Source of the DNA: Asticcacaulis sp. MM231
GTDB lineage: Bacteria > Pseudomonadota > Alphaproteobacteria > Caulobacterales > Caulobacteraceae
Assembly (NCBI RefSeq): GCF_964186625.1
Contig: NZ_OZ075110.1
Span: forward strand, 427,501-491,500
DNA length: 64,000 nucleotides
Reading direction: 5' to 3'
A program made the translations under genes and the position numbers. The stretch's first letter is position 1. Every line of letters begins with the position of its first letter. The notes under the pieces are model-generated. The model saw only the letters and a list, made by a program, of their open reading frames with translations. It ran no database searches and was not told the origin of the DNA. Of the stretch, positions 56,003 through 64,000 are shown piece after piece.

Positions 56003-56971
56003 TTAGGGTCCCGAAACGACGATCAGCCACGGCGAAATCTGCGTTACGCGGCCGCCATATGGGGCGACGGCAACGCGCAGGGCCGCAGCTGGATCGCGCA
56101 GGTCGAACACGCCTGTGACGGTTTCGTGGGCGAGGGCGTCGTCGGTTACCCAGATGAAGCCGCGATGATAGGGGCGGATTTGATCGACAATGGCCGACAG
56201 GCGATCGCCTTCGATCAGCAACCTGCCACGCCGCCACGCCGACATGTCGGCAACGGCGGTGCGCGTGACTGCTGTCGTCCGGGTGTCGCGGCCATAGTGC
56301 AAATGGTCGCCGGGCGTCAGGCGATTTTGGCCGCCCTTATGGTCGAAATTAACGCTGCCTTCGGACAGGGCAACATCGACGGCCTTAGGGGCCAGTGCCA
56401 CATCGAACTGCGTGCCGGTGACGGTTACGCTGGTATCGGCGGCCTCGACGGTGAACGGATGTGCCTTGTCCCGGGCCACGGCGAAGAAGGCGCGCCCCTT
56501 GAGCAGGTGAACGCGGCGTATGTCGCCGAAAGTATCGATGGCGATGGCGCTGTTGGTATCCAGTTGCACCTGCGATCCATCGGCCAGCGTCAAGCTACGG
56601 GTTTCGCCGAGGCCGGTTCGGTAGTCGGCCTTCAGCCACAGGGTGGCCGTTGGGGCTATGGCCAGCGCCAGACAGGCAGCGAGAGCAGTGACCGCCCCCC
56701 CCTCGATCTGACGGCGAGTCGGGCGGAAGGGAATGATTTTCACCGAGGCCGGAGCATGGGCCGTAGCGGGAGGCATCTGACCGGTCAGGCCCCATACCTT
56801 TTCTGCTGCTTGCAACGCCGCTGCATGGTCGGTGCTCTGCGCCGCCCACGTCCGCGCCGTCTCGCGCAGTCCGGCATCCTCCGGCGTGTTATGAAAGGCC
56901 AGCCACAGGTGCGCGGCCTGCTCAAACAGGTCGTCGGTATCGGGCGTTGCCGTCACATCTTGTGAAATCAA
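56003..56971 (-). CDS. fecR: FecR-type anti-sigma/signal transducer
   Basis: The protein has 322 residues. A cytoplasmic DUF4880-type N-terminus (AAHLWLAFHN...ARTWAAQSTDHAAAL) precedes one membrane helix (about residues 92-112) and a periplasmic FecR domain (RTGLGETRSLTLADGSQVQLDTNSAI; RRVHLLKGRAFFAVARD; VTVTGTQFDV). It relays receptor occupancy to the sigma factor and sits between the sigma and receptor genes. Confidence 0.93.
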   Translation of the reverse strand: MISQDVTATPDTDDLFEQAAHLWLAFHNTPEDAGLRETARTWAAQSTDHAAALQAAEKVWGLTGQMPPATAHAPASVKIIPFRPTRRQIEGGAVTALAACLALAIAPTATLWLKADYRTGLGETRSLTLADGSQVQLDTNSAIAIDTFGDIRRVHLLKGRAFFAVARDKAHPFTVEAADTSVTVTGTQFDVALAPKAVDVALSEGSVNFDHKGGQNRLTPGDHLHYGRDTRTTAVTRTAVADMSAWRRGRLLIEGDRLSAIVDQIRPYHRGFIWVTDDALAHETVTGVFDLRDPAAALRVAVAPYGGRVTQISPWLIVVSGP

Positions 56972-57018
56972 AGGTCGAAATCCCTGCGGTGCGCGGATCG
57001 GCGGATTGAGGTCAGAGG

Positions 57019-57061
57019 TTATGACGAACTGGTCGCGCCGATCTTCAGAATTATTTTTCCA
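57019..57061 (-). promoter_or_regulatory. candidate FecI-type promoter before fecR
   Basis: Minus strand GAAAAATAATTCTGAAGAT, 14 nt, CGTC. It overlaps the end of the sigma gene, so part of the upstream element is coding sequence. The exact match in spacing to the receptor promoter supports it. Confidence 0.5.
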
Positions 57062-57569
57062 TATCTTGTTTTTGATTCAGACGCTTCATGCAATGAACCA
57101 TCGCCGCGGCGACCAGACTATGCGCCAGTCCCTGCGATATGCCTAGTTCGGCGGCGATCTGGCTGTAGGTCAGATTGTCGAGGCGATGCAGGTGAAAAGC
57201 GCGCTGTGTGCGTTCGGGAAGTTCTTTTAGTGCCGTCATCACCTGCCGTAACTCGTCCTTATGGACCGTAGCGGTTTCCGGCCCGGCGCTGCCTTCGGCT
57301 GTGGTTTCCAGCACCATCTCCGCGCCAGCGCCATTGACCTCGCGTGACTGACGTCGGCGGGCGTCGATGGCGATGTTGCGCACGATGCGGTACAGTAGAC
57401 TCGACGGATTAAGGATGAAGGCCTGCTTTTCGGCGAACCGCACATAACGCAGCCAGGCGTCCTGCACCACGTCCTCGGCCCGCGCATCGTCACCGACAAT
57501 GGGGCGTGCATAGTTGATCAGCGCCTTGCGATGGCGCAGAAACAGATCGAGGCTATGGTCAGGACTCAC
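57051..57569 (-). CDS. fecI: FecI-type ECF sigma factor
   Basis: Sigma region 2 (KALINYARPIVGDDARAEDVVQDAWLRYVRF; YRIVRNIAIDARRR) and region 4 (LKELPERTQRAFHLHRLDNLTYSQIAAELGISQGLAHSLV) are complete. The frame is open to ATG 57641, but a Fur-like box (57609-57625) lies in that extension. GTG 57569 gives a standard ECF N-terminus (about 172 residues) and leaves the box in the promoter, so it is preferred. It directs transcription of the receptor operon when FecR signals. Confidence 0.9.
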   Translation of the reverse strand: MSPDHSLDLFLRHRKALINYARPIVGDDARAEDVVQDAWLRYVRFAEKQAFILNPSSLLYRIVRNIAIDARRRQSREVNGAGAEMVLETTAEGSAGPETATVHKDELRQVMTALKELPERTQRAFHLHRLDNLTYSQIAAELGISQGLAHSLVAAAMVHCMKRLNQKQDMEK

Positions 57570-57608
57570 ATGGACACCGGGATCGCAAGGCCGTATCTGT
57601 GGCCGTAA

Positions 57609-57625
57609 TTGCGAATTATTCTCAA
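57609..57625 (-). promoter_or_regulatory. candidate Fur box of the fecI gene
   Basis: TTGCGAATTATTCTCAA is an 8-1-8 palindrome with 7 of 8 pairs matching. The location ahead of an iron-starvation sigma gene fits Fur repression. Confidence 0.65.
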
Positions 57626-57755
57626 TTTTAAGCGCCGTCAACCGTTGTAAATATGGCGCAGTAGATGGTGTTCATGCTACTCGCCAATGTCCGTCGTTCG
57701 ATATTTATGGAAGAAATCCATTCTTCTTTGCAGGGCGTCAATGTCGAAGTTATAG

Positions 57756-57974
57756 AGCAAGATCTACAAGTCGGCGCTGATCCGTCAGGCCTGGGAAGAT
57801 AGCGGCCAGATCTATGGCTATCGCAAACTCCACGACGATCTGCGCGACCAGGGCGAGGATTGTTCTCCGAACCGCATAGCACGCTTGGCAAGCCTTGCCG
57901 GCATTGCTGCCCAGATTGGCTACAGGCGGCTTCCAGGCCGTTATGGCGGCAGCCCTGCCGACGTTGCCCCTTGA
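57756..57974 (+). pseudogene. IS3-family OrfB fragment
   Basis: The frame SKIYKSALIRQAWEDSGQIYGYRKLHDDLRDQGEDCSPNRIARLASLAGIAAQIGYRR is the HTH_21-like middle of an IS3 OrfB. The DDE core is missing, and a stop follows at 57974. Confidence 0.8.
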
Positions 57975-58181
57975 AATATTATTTAATCTCGAGTTCGCTC
58001 GGGCGGTCAACTTGCCATAACAAATGGACGCTACTTAATTTAACAGGCTGTGGAAATAGCGCCAATTTTTCCACCGATCATCGCTAGACGGTTCGAAGAT
58101 GAGCCGTGATAAGGCCTTTTCAGCGGCCTTCTCGGCCGATTTTGTCTTAATCCGGCTTCTTTCGGCGGTTTACGGGCGCGA
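57975..58181. other. IS-debris intergenic stretch
   Basis: No gene. It lies between the IS3 and IS5 fragments. Confidence 0.4.
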
Positions 58182-58570
58182 TTATGCTGTCGTCAGCAAC
58201 TTTGGTAGCCTCACCAGATTATAAGCGGTGGCTGTGAGGGTGAACATCCAGCCGACGCGATCCTTTCCGCGATGGCGTGTCTTGCGTATTCCGCCGCTGG
58301 TCTTGGCCCAACCGAACACTTCTTCGATGCGCTTGCGGACGCGCTGACTGACGGCGTAGCCGGAATGATGGGTGGTCCGACCGTCTATGGCCGAGCGTCG
58401 GTTCGTCGTGTTCTGCGCGACGTGTGGCGTAACCTTTATGTCCCGCAAGGCGGCAACGAAGTCGGCCGTATCGTAGGCTTTGTCTGCAGCCAATGTGATG
58501 CGATGACGCCCCTCCATGCGGCCAAGCATATCCAGTGCGGCCTCGCGCTCCGCGGTTCCGCTTGCATGGG
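58182..58570 (-). pseudogene. IS5-family transposase, C-terminal part
   Basis: HASGTAEREAALDMLGRMEGRHRITLAADKAYD (second Asp), RKRIEEVFGWAKTSGGIRKTRHRG (Glu) and the C-terminus to LLTTA are present. The N-terminal part is missing here but occurs at 59883-60878. The first 262 bp of the shared sequence (58309-58570) duplicate 59883-60144. Confidence 0.88.
58309..58570 (-). repeat. 262-bp direct repeat, left copy
   Basis: Matches 59883-60144 with at least one mismatch (a Val/Ile codon change). It lies within the IS5 transposase. Confidence 0.92.
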
Positions 58571-58730
58571 GCCCCACAGTCTCAACAGCAGGAAAGGGAT
58601 TCAATCGATCAAGGAAAGATGGTGGCCTGAAACACCGAGGATCTGGCGGCACCGCCAGCGACAATTAACCGGCAAGACTCTCTCTTAAGCCTGCCCAGTT
58701 TCTGTCCAACTCATGGGGTCCATAATTGGG
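58571..58730 (+). pseudogene. probable IS3-family end remnant
   Basis: CTGCCCAGTTTCTGTCCAAC followed by TCATGGGGTCCATAATTG resembles the end sequences of IS3-family elements, and the preceding frame ends WRHRQRQLTGKTLS. It is too short to classify further. Confidence 0.4.
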
Positions 58731-58765
58731 TTGGCTAAATGGGTGGAATTGGGTGTATAATTGGA
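58723..58765 (+). promoter_or_regulatory. promoter and repeated half-sites of the second Fic gene
   Basis: TTGGCT at 58731 and TATAAT at 58756 are separated by 19 bp. AATTGG recurs at about 58724, 58747 and 58760, around the promoter, possibly as sites for the protein's own winged helix. Confidence 0.5.
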
Positions 58766-58769
58766 TGTC

Positions 58770-59819
58770 ATGATTAAAACCGACACATTGACGATTACGC
58801 CAGACATTCTCGGCCTGATTGCCGAACTTGATGAATTCAAGGGCGCTTGGCGTGCTTTGGGCACCTTAGCCCCCGAACGCTTGCTGGCCTTGCGCCGTGT
58901 CGCCACCATCGAGAGCATCGGCTCCTCCACCCGCATCGAAGGCAGCAAGCTATCCGATAAAGACGTGGAGCGCCTTCTATCCAAACTCGAGATTAAATCC
59001 TTCGAGACCCGCGATGAACAAGAAGTCGCAGGGTATGCCGAAGTGATGGAGATGATCTTTCAGGCATGGGAGGACATTACTCTCACTGAAAATCATATCA
59101 AACAGCTTCACCGCGACTTGCTCAAATACAGCGAGAAAGATGAGCGCCATCGCGGCGCGTATAAAACCCTGTCCAACAGTGTAGCCGCCTTTGATGAGAA
59201 CGGCCAGAAAATCGGCATAGTCTTCGAAACCGCAACGCCGTTCGATACGTCACGCCTGATGGGCGAATTGGTCGAATGGACTACTGCCACCTTTGAGACC
59301 CGACAGCTTCACCCACTTCTGGTCATCAGCATTTTCATCGTTGTATTTCTTGAAATACATCCGTTCCAGGATGGCAATGGACGTTTGAGCCGTGTTCTGA
59401 CTACCTTGCTTTTGCTTCGCGCCGGATATGCATACGTCCCCTATAGCTCGCTTGAAAGTGTGATCGAGCAAAGTAAGGAAGGCTACTATCTGGCCCTTCG
59501 CCAAACCCAAGGCACAATCAGAACAGAAACGCCCAACTGGCAGCCGTGGCTCGTCTTTATCTTGCGCGCACTTCAACAGCAAATGAAGCGCCTTACCAAA
59601 AAGGTCGAACGCGAAAAAATCATCCTCTCGGCAGTGCCGGAATTATCGGTGCGCATCCTGGAACATGCGCGCGAGCATGGCCGCGTCACTATTGGCGAAA
59701 TGGCCAGGATCACAGGCGCAAGCCGCAATACCCTGAAAGAGCATTTCCGCCAACTACACGATGCAGGGCAGACGGTTCTGCACGGTCGTGGACGCGGTGC
59801 GTGGTATAGCCTGCGATAA
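58770..59819 (+). CDS. Fic domain protein (second)
   Basis: The protein has 349 residues from ATG 58770. The inhibitory motif SSTRIEG lies at 52-58, the Fic motif HPFQDGNGRLSR at 197-208, and a C-terminal winged helix (ARITGASRNTLKEHFRQLHDAGQTV) at about 300-340. All class II features are intact. A TATAAT at 58756-58761 sits only 8 bp before the ATG, so the mRNA may be leaderless. The gene is embedded between the two parts of one IS5 transposase. Confidence 0.92.
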   Translation: MIKTDTLTITPDILGLIAELDEFKGAWRALGTLAPERLLALRRVATIESIGSSTRIEGSKLSDKDVERLLSKLEIKSFETRDEQEVAGYAEVMEMIFQAWEDITLTENHIKQLHRDLLKYSEKDERHRGAYKTLSNSVAAFDENGQKIGIVFETATPFDTSRLMGELVEWTTATFETRQLHPLLVISIFIVVFLEIHPFQDGNGRLSRVLTTLLLLRAGYAYVPYSSLESVIEQSKEGYYLALRQTQGTIRTETPNWQPWLVFILRALQQQMKRLTKKVEREKIILSAVPELSVRILEHAREHGRVTIGEMARITGASRNTLKEHFRQLHDAGQTVLHGRGRGAWYSLR

Positions 59820-59882
59820 CCATTCGATTTCGGTTATCGTGAAATTTCGTTATTTTGGCAATAACTCAATCGCTTGTACGCT

Positions 59883-60144
59883 CAACCGAACACTTCTTCG
59901 ATGCGCTTGCGGATGCGCTGACTGACGGCGTAGCCGGAATGATGGGTGGTCCGACCGTCTATGGCCGAGCGTCGGTTCGTCGTGTTCTGCGCGACGTGTG
60001 GCGTAACCTTTATGTCCCGCAAGGCGGCAACGAAGTCGGCCGTATCGTAGGCTTTGTCTGCAGCCAATGTGATGCGATGACGCCCCTCCATGCGGCCAAG
60101 CATATCCAGTGCGGCCTCGCGCTCCGCGGTTCCGCTTGCATGGG
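59883..60144 (-). repeat. 262-bp direct repeat, right copy
   Basis: Partner of 58309-58570, 1574 bp away in the same orientation. The two copies bracket the Fic gene. Confidence 0.92.
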
Positions 60145-60878
60145 TCAGCGTGGCGTCGACGACCAGGCCATTGCGATTTTCCATTGTCACGTGACCCATA
60201 TGGCAAAGCTTGGCGGCCTGGCCACGGGCCTTCTTATAAAGCCTGGCATCCGGGTCGGTGGTCGACGCGTGAGTTGCGTTGCTGCGCTTCTCGCCGTGGA
60301 AATCGCGCTCGGAGTTGCGTGCGGTGGCCTTTGGCGGCTGCTTCGCTTCAGCGCCAGAGCCGCTGCCGTCAGCGGCCACCATCGGTCTCGTCCTTGGGCT
60401 TGAAGCTCTTCATGCTCGCCCAGGCTTCGATCAAGGTGCCGTCGACCGAGAAGTGCTCGTCTGACAAGAGAGCCTTAACGCGCGGCTGGCTCAGCAAGGC
60501 GGCCAGGAACTTGGCGGCGATGTCGGCAACCAAGAGCCTATCACGGTTCTTGGTGAATACCGTGACGTCCCAGATCGGTGCGTCCATAGACAAGCCGACG
60601 AACCATCGGAACAGCAAATTGTAGTCCATCTGCTCCATCAGCTGGCGCTCCGAGCGGATCGTGTAGAAGGCCTGCAACAACAGGGAGCGCAGCAGCTTCT
60701 CCGGCGGGATCGATGGGCGGCCGATGGCTGAATACATCGCCTCGAAATCAGGGGACAGAACTTCCAACGCCTCGTCGACAATCGCGCGGATGGACCGCAG
60801 CGGAGGGTTTGTCGGGACGCGTGCTTCGCAGCTCACATAAGAAAACAGACCCGCCGTCTGGATATCACTGCCGCGCAT
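59883..60878 (-). pseudogene. IS5-family transposase, N-terminal and middle part, frameshifted
   Basis: The N-terminus (VSCEARVPTNPPLRSIRAIVDEAL, GRPSIPPEKLLRSLLLQAFYTIRSERQLMEQMDYNLLFRWFVGL) and the first Asp (FSVDGTLIEAWAS) read from 60878. The frame breaks near 60372, and ADGSGSGAEAK...RNSERDFHGEKRSNATHASTTDPDARLYKK continues in the next frame. The gene stops at EEVFG, where the Fic insertion begins; the remaining C-terminus is at 58182-58308. Confidence 0.88.
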
Positions 60879-61245
60879 GTCTTACTCCTGCAGATCAACC
60901 AATAAAGGATGGAATCACGGCAATACGCTCGCAGCAAGCGCCTTTTTCCGCATCCTGTTAAGCTTAGACGGTCAAATTAGTATTTATCAGATTTAATTTT
61001 TTTGGAGTAAGTGAATCAATGACAAACAGAACGGCGACATCAACTTAACTTTCCGATACGTCTCAGGCCTCGTATGATCAGCATGATTACCCCGGGCTTT
61101 GTCAATCTATTTATATCAATCGAATAATTGAAAACGAAAGCTTGCGGTGCCGTTTTTGGCGCCGATCTACAGGTAGATTTAGCTGGCCAGTATTGGCCAT
61201 CTCAAGGGTCCTTTCGTAGGTCGAGATATGCTGACCTTGGTGGGG
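60879..61245. other. gene-poor stretch
   Basis: No supported gene. The first part is the end of the IS5-type element. Confidence 0.45.
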
Positions 61246-61536
61246 CTAAAGCTCCGCTGGAGGCCATTGCTGTGCGGCGTGCAAGATACGAAGAATGGTA
61301 ACGGCGCGGGCGTTCTCACTGTACACCACGAGATAATTCGGCCGAATGACGATCTCACGCGTGCCAGGCACACGACCGGGCCTATAAAGTTTAGGCCTTG
61401 ATGGCAGTTTTGCTGCTTTAACCTCGATTTCATCCTTGAGCCGTTGTGCGGCGTCAACGTTGTCATCCGAAATATAATCAATAATTGCCAGCAGGTCCCG
61501 GCGGGCGGTGTCGCGCCATTCAAGCTTTAGCGACAC
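61246..61536 (-). CDS. RelE/ParE-family toxin
   Basis: The protein has 96 residues. LEWRDTARRDLLAIIDYISDDNVDAAQRLKDEIEVKAAKL, then GTREIVIRPNYLVVYSENARAVTILRILHAAQQWP, shows the complete RelE/ParE fold with the terminal H..QQWP motif. It overlaps the antitoxin stop by 17 bp. Confidence 0.93.
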   Translation of the reverse strand: MSLKLEWRDTARRDLLAIIDYISDDNVDAAQRLKDEIEVKAAKLPSRPKLYRPGRVPGTREIVIRPNYLVVYSENARAVTILRILHAAQQWPPAEL

Positions 61537-61819
61537 GGCGCTTCCGGTCGATTAGGGTTTGAACGTCATCCATGACCTGCTGATGAGGCAGCGGCGTCCG
61601 CGTATCATCAAGTGCCTCCTGTACCATGGCGCGGAACCAGACGTCATAGGATTCCGAAGGGGCGGTCAGACCGGTGGGAAGGCCTCCCTCCCTTGCTATG
61701 CGGGTTAGCAAGATCCGCACAGCATCGGACACGGTAAGCCCAAGGGCGGATAGCTTTTCAGCCGCGCGTATTTTGAGTTCATCATCTATTCGGACATGCA
61801 GCATAGACGTGTGTGCCAT
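61520..61819 (-). CDS. RelB/DinJ-family antitoxin
   Basis: The protein has 99 residues. The N-terminus SMLHVRIDDELKIRAAEKLSALGLTVSDAVRILLTRIAREGGLP is the RelB/DinJ ribbon-helix-helix signature, and a toxin-binding tail follows. Confidence 0.93.
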   Translation of the reverse strand: MAHTSMLHVRIDDELKIRAAEKLSALGLTVSDAVRILLTRIAREGGLPTGLTAPSESYDVWFRAMVQEALDDTRTPLPHQQVMDDVQTLIDRKRRVAKA

Positions 61820-62001
61820 TGGCAGTTTCCCTCAGTTTGAAAGACTGATGCCACTATGTCTCTCATTTGAGATACAGGCAATAAATTTTATGTGAAATAG
61901 AGGGAATTGGATATTTCGCGTTAGTTGGCATGTCGCGAAGTAGTCGGTTCATTGTCATGACGTCCGCAGGTGGTTGGCCTACCGCAACCTAGGGGGATTT
62001 G

Positions 62002-62424
62002 GTGAACCATTGGAGACGCTCGACGGCACGGCCTATCGGCTTGATGGGCAGGGCCACATTAGTAGTGGCGACGTTTGCATTCGCGCTTCTTCTAGCGTCT
62101 TGTGGTGCCGCCTCGCTTTGCCAGAACGATATTAAGGAGCGGTCGATTAGCCCAAATGGCAAACTGGCTGCGGTAGTTTTTTCGCGAGACTGTGGCGCCA
62201 CAGTAGGGGAAAACTATCAAGTGTCTATCATAAGAGCCGACGAAACACCCGATGGGGCGGGTAACGCACTCATATTGGACCACGGCCCAAGTCATTCAAT
62301 ATTGCCCAGCCCCATTTGGAGTAGTGACACGGAATTAGCAATCGCGGTCCCACACGGTGCACGTGTTTTCCGTAAAACTGAACGTGTTAACGGCGTGCGG
62401 GTAACATTTTCCAACTCAAATTGA
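62002..62424 (+). CDS. lipoprotein of unknown function
   Basis: The protein has 140 residues from GTG 62002, just after AGGGGG. A membrane-targeting stretch ends in the lipobox LLASC. The mature part (DIKERSISPNGKLAAVVFSRDCGAT...SPIWSSDTELAIAVPHGARVF) resembles small lipoproteins with a beta-propeller-like or DUF5412-like character. The function is unknown. Confidence 0.7.
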   Translation: MNHWRRSTARPIGLMGRATLVVATFAFALLLASCGAASLCQNDIKERSISPNGKLAAVVFSRDCGATVGENYQVSIIRADETPDGAGNALILDHGPSHSILPSPIWSSDTELAIAVPHGARVFRKTERVNGVRVTFSNSN

Positions 62425-62708
62425 CGCTTGCTGTATAAATTTCCCTACCATGAGGCGCGTTTGCTGTAGACCTAAGCCGTGCGCTAAGTGCGTGCCAAGA
62501 CAGGACAATTGTCGTATATCTTTGGCAATCATCGACCACTACCTAAGTTGGCAGAACGACCGCAACGGGCGCGCAACGGCCAACAGCAGACTTTGCATGT
62601 CCGAATGTGACAAAGGTTTTCCAACTTTCCGATTGACCGAAGAGCATTGTTTTCCCAATGTTCAAACAGAATCCCCCATCCTTACCGGTGAGAAAATTGA
62701 CGTAACGC
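62425..62708. other. intergenic stretch with weak repeat copy 5
   Basis: No supported gene. 62555-62609 has ACGACCGCAACGGGCG and then CATGTCCGAATG, a weak match to the intergenic repeat family. Confidence 0.4.
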
Positions 62709-63296
62709 ATGGCGATTGATCATTCTCTGGGTTGGGACAACATCGCCGAGCAGTTCATGGCGGCGCGTTCCAATATAGGTGCTGAGACGGTGCTGGCTTG
62801 GGCACGAGATACCATATCACCCGGCAACTCCATCATCGATGTGGGTTGCGGATCGGGTGTGCCGATTTCTAAAGTACTAATAGATGGCGGGTTTGAAGTC
62901 CTAGGTGTCGATGCATCGCCTAATTTGGTCGCAGCATTTGCTAATCGGTTTCCCACCGCTAAGGTAGCATGCGAACTGGCACAACATAGCGACTTCTTCA
63001 ACCGAAAGTTTGAAGCGTGCGTCTCCATTGGTCTGATTTTCTTGCTGAATGAAGACGATCAGCGAGTGGTCATTCGTCGAATTGGGGCAACTCTAAAACA
63101 AGGGGGGCGCTTTTTGTTCACCGCGCCGTATGAGCAATGCGAATGGCGAGACGTATTAACGGGACGAGAGTCGAAATCACTCGGTTTTGACGCTTATGAG
63201 CGACTCCTCTTAGACGCGGGACTGCGTTTAATTGGTTGTCACGTCGACGAGGGGCAGAACAATTATTATGATGCCATCAAGCCTCCCTCAGTGTGA
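62709..63296 (+). CDS. class I SAM-dependent methyltransferase
   Basis: The protein has 195 residues. Motif I (SIIDVGCGSGVPISKVL), an acidic motif II (FEVLGVDAS), and LKQGGRFLFTAPYE as the post-I region fit the class I fold. The substrate is not evident. Confidence 0.88.
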   Translation: MAIDHSLGWDNIAEQFMAARSNIGAETVLAWARDTISPGNSIIDVGCGSGVPISKVLIDGGFEVLGVDASPNLVAAFANRFPTAKVACELAQHSDFFNRKFEACVSIGLIFLLNEDDQRVVIRRIGATLKQGGRFLFTAPYEQCEWRDVLTGRESKSLGFDAYERLLLDAGLRLIGCHVDEGQNNYYDAIKPPSV

Positions 63297-63539
63297 GCTT
63301 TTGGATAGGCTGACGCGCTGATATTCATCTCGGCCTAGGCCAACTTCGGAGCTACGTCGCTACGTCCGCTTACCCGGAAGCGGCGGTGCTTGATCCGAAG
63401 CGATCATCCTATTCTCTCCGAATTACTGGCGGGCGAGTAGTCTTAAGACATACCTGATGTCTTCGCGACCGGCGTCCAGCCGACGGTGTTCGGCGCCCAT
63501 TAAGAGGCCCAGCGGCCGAGGGGCCGACCAGGGTGACAA
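63297..63539. other. intergenic stretch
   Basis: No supported gene. Confidence 0.4.
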
Positions 63540-64000
63540 TCAGGTTAAGAATTCTTTCCGTAAGGTTTCTGCAGGGATGAACAGCCGCAGGGGCTGACTA
63601 GGCAAGGCCTGGAAGCCAAAACCTTCATAGATTGCTCTGTGGCGAACGACGGCTTCGGCATCTCCGTCGTCCAAGACGTCGAGTATGACCACGGCTATGC
63701 CCAGCTGTTCGGATATGTGCGCGATGCGGCGCATACAATCGACGAGCAGGTCGGCACCCAGACCGGAACCTTTGAAGCGGATGTCGCGACCGATCATGGA
63801 AATATAGGCAGCAGGAATGTTGCCATGACCCGGACGTGTTCGCGCGTATTTGGGGGGGAGATTCTCGTATGAGATCGAATGCGCATTTAGCGCATAGAAG
63901 CCTGCGACCGTGCCGGCGGCATCCGTCATGACAAAGACGCGTACATTGTCGGCGCGCGACAGCTTGCCAGCCGTTCGCTTGAAGAAATTGTCTACGGCCT
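63540..64000 (-). CDS. GNAT-family acetyltransferase, possible toxin; 5' end outside the window
   Basis: At least 153 residues are visible, and the frame continues past the window end (DNFFKRTAGKLSRADNVRVFVM precedes the first internal Met). VAGFYALNAHSISYENLPP, MIGRDIRFKGSGLGADLLVDCMRRI (acetyl-CoA-binding motif) and YEGFGFQAL define the GNAT core. The order and the FYAL motif are typical of TacT-like toxins that acetylate aminoacyl-tRNA. The antitoxin would lie beyond 64000. Confidence 0.85.
   Translation of the reverse strand, partial: AVDNFFKRTAGKLSRADNVRVFVMTDAAGTVAGFYALNAHSISYENLPPKYARTRPGHGNIPAAYISMIGRDIRFKGSGLGADLLVDCMRRIAHISEQLGIAVVILDVLDDGDAEAVVRHRAIYEGFGFQALPSQPLRLFIPAETLRKEFLT

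Overview
The window looks like chromosome from an alphaproteobacterium, most likely of the Caulobacteraceae (Asticcacaulis/Caulobacter type). The clues are the alphaproteobacterial 23S rRNA, the rrn order 23S-5S-tRNA-fMet, several TonB-dependent receptors, a FecI/FecR surface-signalling system and a DUF3857-transglutaminase-TPR protein. The genus is an inference, since no search was possible.

Region 1 (1-2860) is the distal end of an rRNA operon: 23S (5' end outside the window), 5S with an extended processing stem, and an initiator tRNA whose terminator follows it. Region 2 (2808-42600) is accessory DNA inserted at the 3' end of that tRNA. The last 63 bp of the tRNA recur perfectly at 42538-42600. 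A third, 44-bp copy lies at 20826-20869, next to a P4-type tyrosine integrase. The layout therefore reads as two elements in tandem. Element A (about 2808-20869) carries a DUF3857/TPR protein, small membrane and secreted proteins, a decayed IS91-type element, a Fic protein, a three-gene iron-uptake operon and the integrase. Element B (about 20870-42600) carries hipBA, three nested insertion sequences, a broken AbiE system, a Tiki/ChaN-like protein with an S9-type peptidase, a group II intron remnant, a second AbiE-like pair, a pair of secreted paralogues separated by an IS66 element, and two ParDE systems.

Region 3 (42601-52915 and on) looks more like core chromosome: a response regulator, a phospholipid-scavenging locus (PI-PLC-like enzyme, TonB receptor, glycerophosphodiesterase), and a haem-uptake locus (haem oxygenase, TonB and DUF454 facing an STN-domain receptor, FecR and a FecI-type sigma factor). 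Possible Fur-type boxes precede three iron or haem loci, and a matched pair of candidate FecI-type promoters precedes fecR and the receptor. Region 4 (57640-64000) is again accessory: broken IS3 and IS5 pieces, a Fic gene flanked by 262-bp direct repeats of one IS5 transposase, a RelBE-type system, a lipoprotein, a methyltransferase and a GNAT protein that runs off the window.

The accessory regions are rich in toxin-antitoxin genes (HipBA, two AbiE, two Fic, two ParDE, one RelBE, one GNAT) and in pseudogenes. I saw no CRISPR array and no complete multigene defence system beyond these.
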